A stretch of 5,413 nucleotides of DNA from Parcubacteria group bacterium (GTDB taxonomy: Bacteria; Patescibacteriota; Minisyncoccia; SW-4-49-11). A program made the position numbers and the translations under genes. Positions within the stretch are counted from its first letter, which is position 1. Every line of letters starts with the position of its first letter. Positions 4,708 through 5,413 of the stretch are shown here, one piece after another. Below the pieces are notes generated by a model, which made no database searches, was not told the origin of the DNA, and saw nothing but the letters and a program-made list of their open reading frames with translations. The stretch covers positions 1-5,413 of the forward strand of contig PXDG01000026.1 of assembly GCA_003565105.1 (NCBI GenBank), read 5' to 3'.

Positions 4708-5413
4708 CTAGGATTCAAGAGGATATCGAATAATCACAATTCCTGAACCTCCGTTCCCTCCAGTTTGACTTGAAGAAGATGCTGAATAGCCTCCAGCTCC
4801 ACCGCCACCTCCAGTATTCATAACTCCATCTTGAGCTCGGGCATTACTTGTACTTCCGTTTCCTCCTCCATTTCCTCCAATACCTGCAGATCCATTACCG
4901 AAACGAGTTCCTCCACCTCCTCCTCCAGCATACCAATTTGTATCTCCTCTAATATCTATTAAGCGCCCATCTCCCCCATTTCCCCCTGAAATTCCTCCTG
5001 AGCAACAAGATGTTTGATTACCTTGAGCGTCTAATCCTATTGAGCCAGCACCTCCACCACCGCCTCCATTATTTGCACCACCAGCACCTCCAGAATGGCC
5101 CTGATTATTAACTCCAACACCTACCTGTCCATTTCCTGACCCAGCTCCTGAACCTCCATTAATAGCAATAGTTTCAAATGAATTTCCACCATGAACGCCT
5201 CCACCACCGCCTCCTTCAGCAACAATATCTCCGAATTGAGAGTTTGATCCTTTTCCACCTTCTTGAAAAGCCGAATTCCACCCACGACCTCCTTGCCCTC
5301 CTCCTCCAACTACTACAGTATATTCTGTTTCGGTCAAAGATATATTCTCTTGATACAATAATCCACCCGCTCCCCCACCTCCTCCGATTACACCCCCACC
5401 ACCTCCTCCTCCA
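4708..5413 (-). CDS. Glycine-rich protein, C-terminal part (5' end beyond right edge)
   Basis: The frame is open from the right edge to TAG at 4710-4708, giving 234 residues of which about 91 are Gly. A TTG at 5358 could be mistaken for a start, but the codons upstream continue the same polyglycine pattern (runs of 7 and 5 Gly, then AGGLL), so the gene is truncated by the window. Features are GLLYQENISLTETEYTVVVGGGGQGG near the visible start, broken here into GLLYQENISL and TETEYTVVVGGGGQGG, several runs of 5-6 Gly separated by Asn/Ser/Ala, a Cys pair in TSCCSGG, and the ending GGSGIVIIRYPLES. This is the architecture of the glycine-rich domains found in phage tail-fibre-like and CPR surface proteins. 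Those probably form packed polyglycine helices and often follow LamG/concanavalin-like domains. A binding or structural role outside the cell is likely but inferred. Its promoter lies outside the window. Confidence 0.85.
   Translation of the reverse strand, partial: GGGGGGGVIGGGGGAGGLLYQENISLTETEYTVVVGGGGQGGRGWNSAFQEGGKGSNSQFGDIVAEGGGGGGVHGGNSFETIAINGGSGAGSGNGQVGVGVNNQGHSGGAGGANNGGGGGGAGSIGLDAQGNQTSCCSGGISGGNGGDGRLIDIRGDTNWYAGGGGGGTRFGNGSAGIGGNGGGNGSTSNARAQDGVMNTGGGGGAGGYSASSSSQTGGNGGSGIVIIRYPLES

Noticed and set aside
5121..5309. Minus-strand 62-codon frame inside the glycine-rich gene
   Set aside because: Its Glu/Leu-rich product is the shifted reading of GGA/GGT repeats, not a gene.
5356..5358. 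TTG as the start of the glycine-rich protein
   Set aside because: The same polyglycine frame continues upstream to the window edge, and no ribosome binding site precedes the TTG.

Overview
The window is AT-rich and gene-dense, with short intergenic regions, consensus sigma-70-type promoters and Rho-independent terminators, so it is bacterial. All three stop codons are used (TGA, TAA and TAG). A protein with about 91 glycine codons contains no in-frame TGA, so the standard bacterial code applies and the TGA=Gly code of Gracilibacteria/Absconditabacteria is unlikely. A polyglycine protein with a 'GGSGIVIIRYPL'-type C-terminus is common in Patescibacteria (CPR) and related metagenomic genomes. 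I therefore lean towards a CPR-like host, but the sequence does not prove it.

Layout from left to right. Positions 1-54 hold the first codons of a minus-strand gene that leaves the window, behind a near-perfect promoter (82-110) whose -35 box lies inside a 17-bp palindrome. Positions 196-1047 (minus) encode a serine hydrolase of the S9/prolyl oligopeptidase-like alpha/beta fold. Its promoter region carries a second copy of the same palindrome type. Positions 1254-2393 (minus) form a two-gene operon of an unrecognised 190-aa protein followed by a probable GNAT-fold protein. It is closed by a clear terminator (1198-1232) and driven by a promoter embedded in a palindrome (2417-2446).

Positions 2394-3139 are a 746-bp stretch without a confident gene. 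It contains several inverted repeats and a perfect 58-bp copy of the 3' end of the hydrolase gene, separated from any gene body. It also contains a weak small ORF. Positions 3140-3670 (plus) encode a complete DUF1697 protein. Positions 3888-4589 (minus) encode a protein that resembles an aminoglycoside-phosphotransferase/kinase catalytic loop with altered active-site residues. It has its own promoter, a GTG start and a terminator. Positions 4708-5413 (minus) are the C-terminal part of a long glycine-rich, probably surface or fibre-like, protein that continues past the right edge.

Most genes read leftwards as separate short transcription units. Only the 190-aa protein and the GNAT-like protein are clearly cotranscribed. 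I see no evidence that the genes form one pathway. The points most worth a second look are the 58-bp orphan repeat, the shared TTGTCA-N5-TGACAA palindromes, and the kinase-like protein with a degenerate active site. I do not see a complete, clearly new multi-gene system.
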